A stretch of DNA of 60,547 nucleotides from the NCBI GenBank assembly GCA_035646535.1, contig DASRPD010000039.1, positions 1-60,547 on the forward strand. Reading direction: 5' to 3'. The notes beneath the pieces are model-generated. The model searched no databases and was not told the origin of the DNA. It was given only the letters and a program-made list of their open reading frames with translations. This DNA is from DASRPD01 sp035646535. GTDB lineage: Bacteria > Actinomycetota > Acidimicrobiia > IMCC26256 > JANYLB01. The position numbers and the translations under genes were made by a program. How positions within the stretch are numbered: position 1 is the stretch's first letter; each line of letters begins with the position of its first letter. Positions 52,885-60,547 of the stretch are shown here, in pieces.

Positions 52885-55113
52885 GTGCGCAAGTACTTGC
52901 CGAAGCCTCACCAGTGGGTGCTCATCGTCGGGCTGGCTGCGGCACTCGGGACCATCGCGTCGGGAATCGCGCCCGAGATCACCCACTGGCACGAGGACTC
53001 GGCCATCAGCCGACCCGTGTTCGGCAACGTCCCCGCGCCGGTCGAGGTGGCCTTCTACGCGTCGATCGCGGTGATGCTGATGGTCGTCGCGTGGCTCGTC
53101 TCGCTGCGGGTTCGCAACTACGAGCGCGGCCAACCCGACGACCGGCGAGTGACCAAGCACAACGCCGAGCGTCGCCTGCGTGACTTCCGCGCCGGCGTCT
53201 GGATGCAGACGCTGCTGCGCGACCCCGCCGCGGGCGTCATGCACTCGCTCATCTACTTCGGCTTCCTCGTGCTGTTCGCAGTCACGATCATCCTCGAGAT
53301 CGACCATCAGCTCCCCGAGAGCCTCAAGTTCCTCCACGGTCGCACCTACCAGGCCTACTCGTTCGTCGCCGAGGCGTTCGGGCTCGTGTTCCTGGCCGGA
53401 ATCGTGTGGGCGCTGGCGCGCCGATACATCCAGCGGCCGTACCGGATCCGCATCAAGACGAAACCCGAGCACCTGGTCATCCTGGCCACGTTCCTGACCA
53501 TCGCGGTCACCGGGTTCACCACCGAGGCGTTCCGCATCGCCCACCTGCGCGACACGCTCGGCGCGGGGGCGGACTTCGAGCAGTGGAGCTTTGTCGGCTG
53601 GGCCCTGTCGGGACTGCTCGACGGTTGGAGCGCCGGCTCCCTGAGTGACGCGCAGCGGTGGTCGTGGGGACTGCACGTCGTCGCGTTCGTGGCGTTCCTC
53701 GCCATCCTGCCGACGACGATGCTGCGCCACATGGTCACCTCGCCCATGAACATGTTCCTGTCGGACAAGGATCGCCCCAAGGGCGCCATGAAGCCGATGC
53801 CGAACCTGATGGAGACCGAGCTCGAGAGCTTCGGTGCCACCCAGATCTCGGACTTCACCTGGAAGCAGCTCTTCGACACCGACGCGTGCACGATCTGCGG
53901 GCGGTGCACGTCGGTGTGTCCGGCACACGCCACGGGCAAGCCGCTCGACCCGCGTGAGATCGTCCTGAAGATCGGCGAGGTCATGGACGCGACCGGCGAC
54001 CCGGTGGTCTCACCCCCGGTCGGCACCGCGCCGGGCGTGACCATCGCCGCCGACAACGTGTTCGAGCGCATCACCTCCGAAGAGCTGTGGGCCTGCACGA
54101 CCTGCAAGGCGTGTGACGAGATCTGTCCGGTCAACATCGAGATCCTCGACAAGATCCTCGACATGCGCCGGTACCTCTCGCTCATGGAGAGCGACTTCCC
54201 GGTCGAGCTCGGCAACACCTACCGCGCCATGGAGAACACCTCCAACGTGTACGGCATGAACCAGGGCGAGCGGGCCGACTGGACCGAGAGCCTCGAAGGC
54301 ATCGAGATCGTCGAACCGGGCGGCGCCTTCGATCACGAGTACCTGTACTGGGTCGGCTGTGCCGGCAGCTTCGACGACCGCAACAAGAAGGCGAGTCGCG
54401 CCGTCGCACAGCTGCTCCAGCGCGCCGGGCTCGACTTCGCGATCCTCGGGCCCTCCGAGCTGTGCACGGGAGATTCCGCCCGCCGTTCGGGCAACGAGTA
54501 CATCTTCCAGATGCTCGCCATGCAGAACATCGAGACCCTGAACGGCATGGGCGTCAAGAAGATCATCACCCAGTGCCCGCACTGCTTCAACACGTTGCGC
54601 AACGAGTACCCGCAGCTCGAGGGCACCTACGAGGTCGTCCACCACGCGCAGCTGCTCACCGAGCTCGTCGCCGACGGGCGGCTCTCGCTGGCCGGTGCGT
54701 CGCTGCCCGAGCGCGTCACCTATCACGACTCCTGCTACCTCGGCCGTCACAACGACATCTACATGGCGCCACGCAAGGTCATCAGCCAGCTCGGCGGCAT
54801 CGACGTCGTCGAGATGCCGCGCAACGGCACGAAGGGCATGTGCTGCGGCGCCGGTGGCGCGCGGATGTGGATGGAAGAGACGACCGGCAAGAAGGTCAAC
54901 GTCGAACGCTCCCAGGAAGCCATCGCCACCGGCGCTTCGCGAATCGCGGTGGCGTGTCCGTTCTGCTACGTGATGATGGAAGACGGCGTGAAGGGCGAGG
55001 GCCGCGACGAAGACGTCAAGGTCCAAGACATCGCCGAGATGCTCCTCGAAGCGCTCGACAACGAGTCGGAACAGGCCGCGCCGGTCACCGCAGATTTCGA
55101 ACCCGGCCTGTAG
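52885..55113 (+). CDS. EtfD-like membrane Fe-S oxidoreductase (heterodisulfide-reductase type)
   Basis: 742 residues from GTG 52885. The N-terminal half has about six membrane helices of the NarI-like cytochrome type. Two 4Fe-4S ferredoxin motifs (CTICGRCTSVCP, CTTCKACDEICP) and two CCG domains (CPHCF and HDSCYLGR...MCCGAGGARM...CPFC) follow. The same domain order is found in mycobacterial EtfD (Rv0338c), which passes electrons from the ETF of beta-oxidation to the membrane quinone pool. That role is likely here; etfAB are not in the window. Confidence 0.88.
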   Translation: MRKYLPKPHQWVLIVGLAAALGTIASGIAPEITHWHEDSAISRPVFGNVPAPVEVAFYASIAVMLMVVAWLVSLRVRNYERGQPDDRRVTKHNAERRLRDFRAGVWMQTLLRDPAAGVMHSLIYFGFLVLFAVTIILEIDHQLPESLKFLHGRTYQAYSFVAEAFGLVFLAGIVWALARRYIQRPYRIRIKTKPEHLVILATFLTIAVTGFTTEAFRIAHLRDTLGAGADFEQWSFVGWALSGLLDGWSAGSLSDAQRWSWGLHVVAFVAFLAILPTTMLRHMVTSPMNMFLSDKDRPKGAMKPMPNLMETELESFGATQISDFTWKQLFDTDACTICGRCTSVCPAHATGKPLDPREIVLKIGEVMDATGDPVVSPPVGTAPGVTIAADNVFERITSEELWACTTCKACDEICPVNIEILDKILDMRRYLSLMESDFPVELGNTYRAMENTSNVYGMNQGERADWTESLEGIEIVEPGGAFDHEYLYWVGCAGSFDDRNKKASRAVAQLLQRAGLDFAILGPSELCTGDSARRSGNEYIFQMLAMQNIETLNGMGVKKIITQCPHCFNTLRNEYPQLEGTYEVVHHAQLLTELVADGRLSLAGASLPERVTYHDSCYLGRHNDIYMAPRKVISQLGGIDVVEMPRNGTKGMCCGAGGARMWMEETTGKKVNVERSQEAIATGASRIAVACPFCYVMMEDGVKGEGRDEDVKVQDIAEMLLEALDNESEQAAPVTADFEPGL

Positions 55114-55142
55114 CAGCCGGCAGGCCGCTCGCCGATCGCCCG

Positions 55143-55204
55143 TCCCCTCATCTCCTCCTCCTCCCGTCCCCTCGCCCTCCTCCTCCCGTCCCTTCGCCCT
55201 CCTC
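55143..55204 (+). repeat. Polypyrimidine tract with two CCTCCTCCTCCCGTCCC units
   Basis: About 60 nt almost free of purines on the plus strand, made of two near-identical units. It lies just before the long hairpin. C-rich, G-poor RNA of this kind is suited to Rho binding when read from etfD. Confidence 0.5.
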
Positions 55205-55249
55205 CGTTGGTGCGATTCCCGTCGCAGAGCGACGGGAATCGCACCAACG
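55205..55249. terminator. 21-bp perfect hairpin between convergent genes
   Basis: Perfect inverted repeat: arms 55205-55225 and 55229-55249, loop AGA. It lies between etfD (plus) and the lipoprotein gene (minus) and could stop transcription in both directions. No T-run, so either Rho-assisted, a 3'-end stabiliser, or a remnant of another element. Confidence 0.5.
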
Positions 55250-55290
55250 CTGAGCCGACGGGGAGTGGCGGTGCTCGTCCGCGTGCCGTG

Positions 55291-55761
55291 TCAGGGCGCG
55301 ACGGCAAGTGCGCCGTCGAGGACGGGTCGGCCGGCGAGCGACTCGCTCAGCTCCACCGTCGTCTCGTAGAACGCCGCAATCTCGATGCACGCCACCGGTT
55401 CCGGTGCGGGTTCGTGCCCCGCGTACAGCGTCACCGTCACCGCGTCGGGCTGGATGTCGACGTCGACGTGGTCGAGCACGAAGCACGGCGCCACGCCGCC
55501 GGTGAAAGCCACCGTGAGGCTTCGACCGTCGGCGCTCGGGATGGCCGAGTCGAACGAGATCGGATGCACGTCGTCCATGCCCGGCCGCGGCTCGACCTCC
55601 TGCGCGCCGTCGGGCGGCGTGGGATTGGGCGAGGAGTCGGGTGGTGAGGTGATCGTCGTGTCCAGCCCCGCGTCGCCCGAGCCCCCCGATCCTCCGCCGT
55701 CACATCCCGCGAGCAGGACCGCCAGGGCGAGGATTGCTGCTCGAAGCACACGTGGTCTCAT
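55291..55761 (-). CDS. Putative lipoprotein
   Basis: 156 residues from ATG 55761. Signal peptide ends in the lipobox LLAGC at residues 17-21, giving a membrane-attached mature protein. A Gly/Ser and Pro/Asp-rich linker precedes a beta-rich domain with paired Cys (GGVAPCFVLDHVDVD and VACIEIAAFYETTVELSE). No family recognised. The ATG at 55761 is 25 codons inside a longer open frame but is required for the lipobox to be near the N terminus. Confidence 0.75.
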   Translation of the reverse strand: MRPRVLRAAILALAVLLAGCDGGGSGGSGDAGLDTTITSPPDSSPNPTPPDGAQEVEPRPGMDDVHPISFDSAIPSADGRSLTVAFTGGVAPCFVLDHVDVDIQPDAVTVTLYAGHEPAPEPVACIEIAAFYETTVELSESLAGRPVLDGALAVAP

Positions 55762-55792
55762 ACTGAGGGGACGCCACAGCGACCAGCGGGGT

Positions 55793-56383
55793 TTACGCGT
55801 TCCCACCAACTTCTCGCCATCGGAAGCAATCACGGGTGTGGTCGTTCACGAAGCCGGCGGCCTGCATGAACGCGTAGACGGTGGCCGGCCCGACGAAGCG
55901 AAAGCCGCGCCGCTTCAGATCCTTGCTCATCGCCTTGGACTCCTCGGTCGCCGCGGGAAGGTCGGCGACCCGCCGGTACGAGGGCCGGCGCGGCGCTCCG
56001 CCGGCGAAGTCCCACAGGAAGGCGTCGAGGCTACCGAACTCCTGCTGCAGCCCGAGCACGGCCGCGGCGTTGCCGACGGTGGACTCGATCTTGCCTCGGT
56101 GGCGCACGATGCTCGGGTCCTCGACGAGCCGATCGACACGCTTCGCGGTGAAGCGCGCGACCCGGGTGGGATCGAAGCCGACGAACGCACGCCGGTAGCC
56201 CTCACGCTTGGCCAGGATGGTCCTCCAGCTCAGACCCGCCTGGGCGCCCTCGAGGGTGAGCAGCTCGAACAGGCGATGGTCGTCGTGCTCGGCGACGCCC
56301 CACTCGTCGTCGTGGTAGGCGACCATCGCCGGATCGGTGCGCGCCCACTCGCACCGCACGGGCTCGCGCCTAGGAGTCACCAT
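55793..56383 (-). CDS. tag: DNA-3-methyladenine glycosylase I
   Basis: 196 residues from ATG 56383 (GTG 56380 also possible). Tag family of HhH glycosylases: RCEWARTDPAMVAYHDDEWG with the structural Cys/His zinc site, FELLTLEGAQAGLSW, FVGPATVYAFMQAAGFVNDH with a second His, and DCF. Excises 3-methyladenine. Overlaps the end of dcd by 14 nt. Confidence 0.92.
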   Translation of the reverse strand: MVTPRREPVRCEWARTDPAMVAYHDDEWGVAEHDDHRLFELLTLEGAQAGLSWRTILAKREGYRRAFVGFDPTRVARFTAKRVDRLVEDPSIVRHRGKIESTVGNAAAVLGLQQEFGSLDAFLWDFAGGAPRRPSYRRVADLPAATEESKAMSKDLKRRGFRFVGPATVYAFMQAAGFVNDHTRDCFRWREVGGNA

Positions 56384-56945
56384 CGTGGAAGTTCCGGTAG
56401 TAGCGGCTCGGCGTCGGGCCGCGCTGGCCCTGATACTTCGAGCCGGCCGCGTCACTCCCGTAGGGGTGCTCGGCCGGGGTTGTCATCCGGATGAAGGAGA
56501 TCTGGCCGATCTTCATGCCCGGATAGATCGCGATCGGCAGATTGGCGACGTTGGACAGCTCGAGGGTCAGGTGGCCGTCCCAGCCCGCGTCCACGAATCC
56601 CGCGGTGCTGTGAATGAGCAGGCCCAGGCGGCCCAGCGAGGATTTTCCTTCGAGGCGGGCGACGAGGTCGTCGGGGAGTGCGACCCGCTCGAGGGTGGAG
56701 CCGAGCACGAACTCGCCCGGATGGAGGATGAAGGTCTTGTCGGCGGCGACCTCGACGAGCTCGGTCAGGTCCTCCTGAGACTGCTTGGGGTCGATGAACG
56801 GCGTGGTGTCGTTGCGGAACACGCGGAAGTACCGATCGACGTGCAGGTCGACCGAGCTGGGCTGCACGCAGTCGTCGCCGAGCGGGTCGATGACGATGCG
56901 ACCGTCCGCGAGCTCTTCGCGCAGGGTCTGGTCGGAGAGGATCAC
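56370..56945 (-). CDS. dcd: dCTP deaminase, probably bifunctional with dUTPase
   Basis: 191 residues, GTG start. Trimeric dUTPase-fold enzyme. DCVQPSSVDLHVD, GKSSLGRLGLLIHSTAGFVDAGWDGHLTLELSN-type active-site block, and a C-terminal GSKYQGQRGPTPSR flexible arm as in the M. tuberculosis Dcd-Dut that makes dUMP directly. Upstream TAGAGT lies 8 nt before the start. Confidence 0.94.
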   Translation of the reverse strand: MILSDQTLREELADGRIVIDPLGDDCVQPSSVDLHVDRYFRVFRNDTTPFIDPKQSQEDLTELVEVAADKTFILHPGEFVLGSTLERVALPDDLVARLEGKSSLGRLGLLIHSTAGFVDAGWDGHLTLELSNVANLPIAIYPGMKIGQISFIRMTTPAEHPYGSDAAGSKYQGQRGPTPSRYYRNFHDGDS

Positions 56946-57065
56946 GACTCGGGACTCTAGCGATCGACCGTCTCGACGGCCGTGGTCGACTGCGAAGTGC
57001 GCGAGCTTGGGCCGCTACGATCCCGAGCGGAGCCGGCTCCCGCCACGGCAGGAACCTGGTCCTTC

Positions 57066-57139
57066 GCGGGTGTAGTTCAGCGGCAGAACATCAGCTTCCC
57101 AAGCTGAGAACGCGAGTTCGATTCTCGTCACCCGCTCCA
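57066..57139 (+). tRNA. tRNA-Gly (CCC), CCA encoded
   Basis: 71 nt plus encoded CCA. Acceptor GCGGGTG/CACCCGC, anticodon loop TTCCCAA (CCC), T-loop GTTCGATTC. Its last 44 nt are repeated at 58675-58718. Confidence 0.95.
57096..57139 (+). repeat. Left 44-bp attachment repeat in tRNA-Gly
   Basis: Anticodon loop to CCA of tRNA-Gly; identical over 44 bp to 58675-58718 in the same orientation. Confidence 0.92.
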
Positions 57140-57267
57140 ACATCGCCGCCCCGGTTCTTGGCGACAGTGGCCCCGGTAGGTTTCTGACACTCGTTGGTCC
57201 ACCAGTTGGCGGTGTCCGTCTTCTTCGCTGTGGTCGTACGCGATCACGGATGCGGAGGAGGCCGTCG

Positions 57268-57500
57268 ATGCTCGTGGAGCTGGGACTGGTGGAACTTCGG
57301 TATCAGGCGGTGTCGGAGGTGCTCAACGACGCTGCCTCGGTGACTGATGTGGCCCGCCGGTATGGGGTGGCCCGACAGACCGTAGGAGATGCGCCGCGAG
57401 CATCCGGGGTGGGGATCGCGGACGATCTTGTCTTGGCTCGAACGGGAGGGCTGGTCACTGTTGCCGGGACTGCGTCGACGAGCCAAGATCTGAGGAGGGA
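57268..57500 (+). pseudogene. IS481-family transposase remnant
   Basis: The N-terminal HTH of an IS481 transposase reads from ATG 57268 (LVELRYQAVSEVLNDAASV, TDVARRYGVARQTV). It then breaks, and a later piece of the same protein (MRREHPGWGSRTILSWLE) continues in another frame from about 57390. The linker and the whole DDE catalytic domain are absent. Fragmented and inactive. Confidence 0.7.
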
Positions 57501-57680
57501 AGGATCGCCACGGTATCTGGTGATCGGCGGTTTCGTTGATCCTCGACGAAGGCTCGTACGGCGTCGAGCGGGATCCGAGTCGAGCGCCCGATGTGCAGAA
57601 CTTCGATCTGACGATCGGCGATCAGCTCGTAGAGCGTGGCGCGGCCGATCGCCAGCGCCCCCGGCGCCTTCCCTTCCTCA
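57455..57680 (-). pseudogene. Excisionase-like HTH remnant
   Basis: Minus-strand reading gives ALAIGRATLYELIADRQIE, VLHIGRSTRIPLDAVRAFV, a typical MerR-like excisionase/HTH_17 domain, ending at TGA 57457-57455. The ATG expected at the start (MTEELRK, about 57690) is in a different frame, so the gene is frameshifted or starts at an unusual codon. Its 3' end runs into the IS481 remnant. Excisionases direct removal of integrated elements, in keeping with the flanking repeats. Confidence 0.55.
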
Positions 57681-57814
57681 GTTCTTCCGTCATGCGATGA
57701 CTAAGCGCGTCGACACACCCGGAACGCGACTCGGTATTCGATGTTGGGGTGCGATTCGTCTCGTGTGACCGCATGGCCAACCCGGACAGTCGGTCTCGCG
57801 ACTCTCGGGGAATG

Positions 57815-58462
57815 TCAGTCGTCGTTTTGGATGGTCCCGAACCCGAGGCCCCAGAACCCGCCGATGGTGGCGTTGGTGGCGTTGGTGAACGCGATGGCGA
57901 AGATCTCGTCGGCTTCGGGGAGCGTGTCGCCGTTGACGGTGATCGCTACGGTGGCGTTGGTGATGCCGGGCGCGAAGGTGAGTGTGCCCGACGCGGCCGT
58001 GTAGTCGCTGGGTGCGGTGGCAGTGTGGTCCAGGGTGGCCCACTGCACCGTCACCGGCAGCGACGAGACCGTCGACAACACGACGGGAACATTCAACGTC
58101 TGGGTTCCCGTGTTCCCTTCGACGATCGTCGCGCTGCCGGGCACGATCACCGGGGGCGGGTCGTCGTTCGCGACTGTTACGAGGGGACTCGACGCAGGGA
58201 GGCACTGGTCGTAGGCCACTCTGCACGAAGGTCGCGGCGGCAGGGTCGCCCGTGTCGTCGGGGGAAGCGTCGTCTCGGTTGCTCGCGGTGGCGGTGAGAG
58301 CGTCGTCGCGGTGGTCGAGGGCGCCGGCGCAGTCGTGTGCCTCGCATCGGCCCGCCCGCGGCCCGCACGCTGCGCACTCTGTTCCTTGTCCTTGTCGCAC
58401 GCGACTGCAACCACCAGCAGGAGCACCCCGACAGCGAGGCTCCGTCCGATCGCTGATCGCAT
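57815..58462 (-). CDS. Calx-beta-domain lipoprotein
   Basis: 215 residues. Signal peptide LAVGVLLLVVAVAC with the lipidated Cys at residue 22, a Thr/Pro-rich linker (residues about 30-80), then one Calx-beta domain: SATIVEGNTGTQTLNVPVV, VQWATLDHTATAPSDYTAA, ITVNGDTLPEADEIF. Calx-beta domains bind calcium and serve in adhesion or matrix contacts. Cargo gene of the tRNA-Gly-bounded segment. Confidence 0.85.
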   Translation of the reverse strand: MRSAIGRSLAVGVLLLVVAVACDKDKEQSAQRAGRGRADARHTTAPAPSTTATTLSPPPRATETTLPPTTRATLPPRPSCRVAYDQCLPASSPLVTVANDDPPPVIVPGSATIVEGNTGTQTLNVPVVLSTVSSLPVTVQWATLDHTATAPSDYTAASGTLTFAPGITNATVAITVNGDTLPEADEIFAIAFTNATNATIGGFWGLGFGTIQNDD

Positions 58463-58674
58463 GCCCTATTCATCGACGACGGTGGGCGCTACTTGAGGAG
58501 CGCAGCTCCGGGATACCCGTTCTGAGGGAAGGGCCTCGGCCCGGGTCGGGCCCTCGGTCCATCCCGCGGTGATCCCGCGGCCGTGGACGCCCGCTGACGC
58601 CCGGCGCTATTCGGAGATGGGCATCGACCTGCGAAATCCGTTCGCCAGCGTTCGTCGGAGCCCGTCCGGTGAAA
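58463..58674. other. Gap before right attachment repeat
   Basis: 212 bp, no gene supported. Contains GC-rich self-complementary runs around 58530-58560 (GGGCCT...GGCCC). Confidence 0.3.
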
Positions 58675-58718
58675 TTCCCAAGCTGAGAACGCGAGTTCGA
58701 TTCTCGTCACCCGCTCCA
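58675..58718 (+). repeat. Right 44-bp attachment repeat (tRNA-Gly 3' half copy)
   Basis: Identical to 57096-57139, but the 5' part of the tRNA is absent, so it is not a functional tRNA gene. Confidence 0.92.
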
Positions 58719-58806
58719 GTACACCGGTCCAGGTCAGCGCCGGTTTCGGCCGCCCTCAGGTGCCTCCGCCCGGAAGGCGGAATCGGCGGCGTGACCTTCA
58801 CGTGAC

Positions 58807-59988
58807 CTACGGACCAACCTGCCCGCCGTCGGTCTGCTCCGGCGGTTCCTGCACGACAAGCGGCAGGAGGTTCAGGAGTACGTCCTCCCGAGCCGCGTAG
58901 CCGCCCTCTCGTTCGACGATCAGCTCGAGCCGTACAAGTTCGTTGAGGTCCCGGGTGAGCGTCTTCGGTCCACAGTTGGCGTACGCGGCCGCGAGGTCAG
59001 CCGTGAGCCGCGTGAGATCCTTCTTCGTCACCACGCCGCGACCGAGGAGCGCGTCGGCGATCAGGCTGCGTCTGTGACGCATCTCCGGGTCGCGGCCGGT
59101 CACCTGCTCGGCGACGTGCTCATGCCACGTCAGTCGGACTTGGCGGTCGTAGACGTACTGCAGCTGGCCACTCAGTCCGGATACGAACCCCTCTGCGCAG
59201 TATTCGAGGAACTTGCTGACATCACCGCCGGACTCGCTCGCGTAGCGCAGTTGTCGGTAGTACTCATCGCGCGTGTCGTTGCAGTGATTCGAGATGAGGT
59301 GCGCAGCAGACGTCGGCACACCCGAGGTCACCAGCACGAGGTACTCGCAAAGACGAGCCGTGCGGCCGTTGCCGTCGCCGAACGGATGGATCCATGCGAG
59401 GTACAGGTGCGCCATCGACGCGCGGATGATCGCGGTCGGCAGACGCATGTCTCCCTCTCCGGCGAATCCCGAACTGTTGAGCCACTCACACATATGCGCG
59501 AGCAGGGCGTCGCACTCAACAGCATCCGGCGCTCGATAGGGCCCGACGACAACAGGATCGGTCCGGATCTCTCCGGGTACCACATGGTCTTCAAGGTCGT
59601 CGAGACCATCGAGCACCATCCGGTTGAAGTCAGCGACGAGCTTCGGTGTCAGGTCCGGGGTGTGTCCGGCGCGGATCTCCCCGAGAACCCAGTTGTAGGC
59701 GGTGATGACGTTCTCCACCTCTCGCACCTGGTATTCGGGCGACGCGTCGACAGGGCGACGCTCCACGATCGCCTGCACCGTCTCCTCCGAGAGGGTGTTG
59801 CCCTCGATCGCCGTCGTGGCGTGTGCGCCCTTCGCGAGGCTCACGATGTGCAGTTGATCGGCATACGCCTTCGGAAGGGGCACGCGCGCAAGGTGGTGGC
59901 ACTTCGATCTCGCCTCGCCCAGGAGCATCCAGAAGGACGCGCTCATCCGCGTGAGGTCGAGGTCGAATGTGATCCAGGGATGCTCCAC
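58807..59988 (-). CDS. Fic-domain protein with N-terminal inhibitory motif
   Basis: 393 residues from GTG 59988. The active-site loop HPFGDGNGRTAR is complete, so the enzyme should transfer AMP (or another NMP) from a nucleotide to target proteins. The N-terminal ATTAIEGNTLS carries the (S/T)xxxE(G/N) inhibitory helix of class II Fic proteins. A C-terminal winged-helix region (ALLGRGVVTKKDLTRLTADL) follows. A six-codon reading frame (ATG 60010, stop 1 nt before the GTG) precedes it and may couple translation. Targets unknown. Confidence 0.9.
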   Translation of the reverse strand: MEHPWITFDLDLTRMSASFWMLLGEARSKCHHLARVPLPKAYADQLHIVSLAKGAHATTAIEGNTLSEETVQAIVERRPVDASPEYQVREVENVITAYNWVLGEIRAGHTPDLTPKLVADFNRMVLDGLDDLEDHVVPGEIRTDPVVVGPYRAPDAVECDALLAHMCEWLNSSGFAGEGDMRLPTAIIRASMAHLYLAWIHPFGDGNGRTARLCEYLVLVTSGVPTSAAHLISNHCNDTRDEYYRQLRYASESGGDVSKFLEYCAEGFVSGLSGQLQYVYDRQVRLTWHEHVAEQVTGRDPEMRHRRSLIADALLGRGVVTKKDLTRLTADLAAAYANCGPKTLTRDLNELVRLELIVEREGGYAAREDVLLNLLPLVVQEPPEQTDGGQVGP

Positions 59989-60077
59989 GTCAGTCTTCGA
60001 ACTTGTCCATAGTTCTGTCCAACTCTACAGAGGTTTGAACAGCACTGATACGAACAACGACCATGTAATTTGTCTCG

Positions 60078-60547
60078 TTACTCGTCCGGGAATGTGTCCT
60101 CGGACGTGTCCGGAGTCACGCTCAGCAGCCGGTCAAGTGCCTCGGCGATGGCTTGGTCGCGCTCCCGGGTGGCGTGCTGGTAGCGGAGAGCCGCTTGCTG
60201 GCTGGCGTGGCCGAGGCGGTACATCAACTCTTTGGTCCCGGCACCGGTGCCCGCGGCGAGCGTGCCGGCTAGGTGTCGGAGGTCGTGCAGGTGAAGGTCG
60301 GGAACGCCGACCTCAGCGCGGGCCTTCGCCCATGCGTTCTGCAAGACGTGTGGTGCGAGTGGGCCACCCTTCTGGCCGGTGAGGACGTAGCCATCGTCGG
60401 CGCGCGGCGCGTACTTGTCGAGGTGGAGCGCGAGATCGTTGACGAGGGTCGCTGGAAGGGCGACGGTGCGGCGCCCGGCGTCGGTCTTCGGCGCGCCGAC
60501 GAGGTCGTGGCCGCGGCGGTCGACTTGGCGCTGCTGCGCGACGGTGA
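60078..60547 (-). CDS. Tyrosine recombinase/integrase, C-terminal part (runs off window)
   Basis: About 155 residues visible, continuing beyond the window's right edge. Catalytic domain: APKTDAGRRTVALPATLV, GGPLAPHVLQNAWAKA, LHDLRHLAGTLA (HxxR box), LMYRLGHAS (second His), and YQHATRERD with the nucleophile Tyr. R, H, R, H and Y are all present, so the catalytic end is intact. Typical of integrases of actinobacterial integrative elements that target tRNA genes; it lies 1.4 kb from the right copy of the tRNA-Gly repeat. Confidence 0.88.
   Translation of the reverse strand, partial: TVAQQRQVDRRGHDLVGAPKTDAGRRTVALPATLVNDLALHLDKYAPRADDGYVLTGQKGGPLAPHVLQNAWAKARAEVGVPDLHLHDLRHLAGTLAAGTGAGTKELMYRLGHASQQAALRYQHATRERDQAIAEALDRLLSVTPDTSEDTFPDE

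Larger units (their letters stand above)
57096..58718. mobile_element. tRNA-Gly-bounded integrated-element remnant
   Basis: About 1.6 kb bounded by the 44-bp direct repeats, the standard footprint of a tyrosine-integrase element in a tRNA gene. Content: IS481 transposase remnant, excisionase-like remnant and a Calx-beta lipoprotein gene. No integrase inside; a truncated integrase lies 1.4 kb further right and could belong to a second element inserted at the same site. Confidence 0.7.

Noticed and set aside
55143..55204. Possible CRISPR or phase-variable repeat in the C/T tract
   Set aside because: Only two similar units, no spacers, and it is outside any gene; treated as a polypyrimidine tract instead.
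58607..58801. Minus-strand reading frame containing GDENRTRVLSLG
   Set aside because: It is the antisense of the tRNA-Gly repeat at 58675-58718; such peptides arise from tRNA 3' ends and are not genes.

Overview
The window is a chromosomal segment of a high-GC Gram-positive bacterium of the phylum Actinomycetota. Several markers support this: a mycothiol glycosyltransferase gene (mshA) beside a YbjN gene, a BldC orthologue next to purM-purF, an RsiG-like anti-sigma factor, an HspR repressor in the dnaK operon with HAIR-type operators, a Dcd of the actinobacterial bifunctional type, and many start codons placed 6-7 nt after a TANNNT -10 box (leaderless transcription). A CsrA gene, unusual in this phylum, points away from the classical Streptomyces/Mycobacterium groups and would suit Acidimicrobiia or a related lineage. 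That last step is inference; no rRNA is present.

Layout. 1-7 kb (minus strand): a MauE-like/redoxin pair, a SAM hydroxide adenosyltransferase, a small HTH protein, proC, and a run rsiG-like, XRE regulator, mshA, ybjN. 7-12.4 kb: superoxide dismutase, a MoaD-like protein with a CTG start, a MaoC-type hydratase, a cysteine-less DksA-like protein, a Lon-N protein, a SirB1 protein, Fur, and a DsbA-like anchored thioredoxin. 12.4-24 kb: HIT protein, two SDRs, an alpha/beta hydrolase whose nucleophile position is Glu, a broken sugar-phosphate isomerase, pgi, the biotin genes bioA-bioF-bioD, and a class III aminotransferase. 24-28.2 kb: csrA with an atypical response regulator, a PPOX protein, tRNA-Lys, an FrnE-like protein and an alkylsulfatase-like metallo-hydrolase. 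28.3-32 kb: tRNA-Glu, -Asp and -Phe, then a secretion islet. 32-45.4 kb: bldC and nearly the whole purine pathway (purM, F, L, Q, S, C, B, D, A) with pyrE and cysC interleaved. 45.5-52.1 kb: heat-shock genes clpB, hspR, dnaJ, grpE, dnaK. 52.3-57 kb: cNMP-binding protein, EtfD-like membrane Fe-S oxidoreductase, lipoprotein, tag, dcd. 57-60.5 kb: tRNA-Gly followed by integrated-element remnants, a Fic protein and a truncated tyrosine integrase.

The most notable region is 28577-31999. An S26B (SipW/ER-type, Ser-His) signal peptidase, three paralogous CalY/TasA-like surface proteins and a small fibronectin-III-like secreted protein lie between the 3' end of tRNA-Phe and an exact 20-bp direct copy of that 3' end. 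This looks like a surface-fibre or matrix cassette inserted at a tRNA attachment site with no integrase of its own. A second tRNA-bounded segment is at 57096-58718: a perfect 44-bp repeat of the tRNA-Gly 3' half brackets an IS481 remnant, an excisionase remnant and a Calx-beta lipoprotein.

Two genes carry internal deletions relative to their families. dnaK has lost about 16 nt, which brings in an in-frame stop. The sugar-phosphate isomerase has lost a middle segment of roughly 70-80 codons. Because dnaK is normally essential or nearly so, an assembly or sequencing error has to be excluded before calling it a real mutation. Possible regulatory links in the window (RsiG with c-di-GMP, BldC, CsrA, and the HspR/HAIR heat-shock circuit) are described in the entries.
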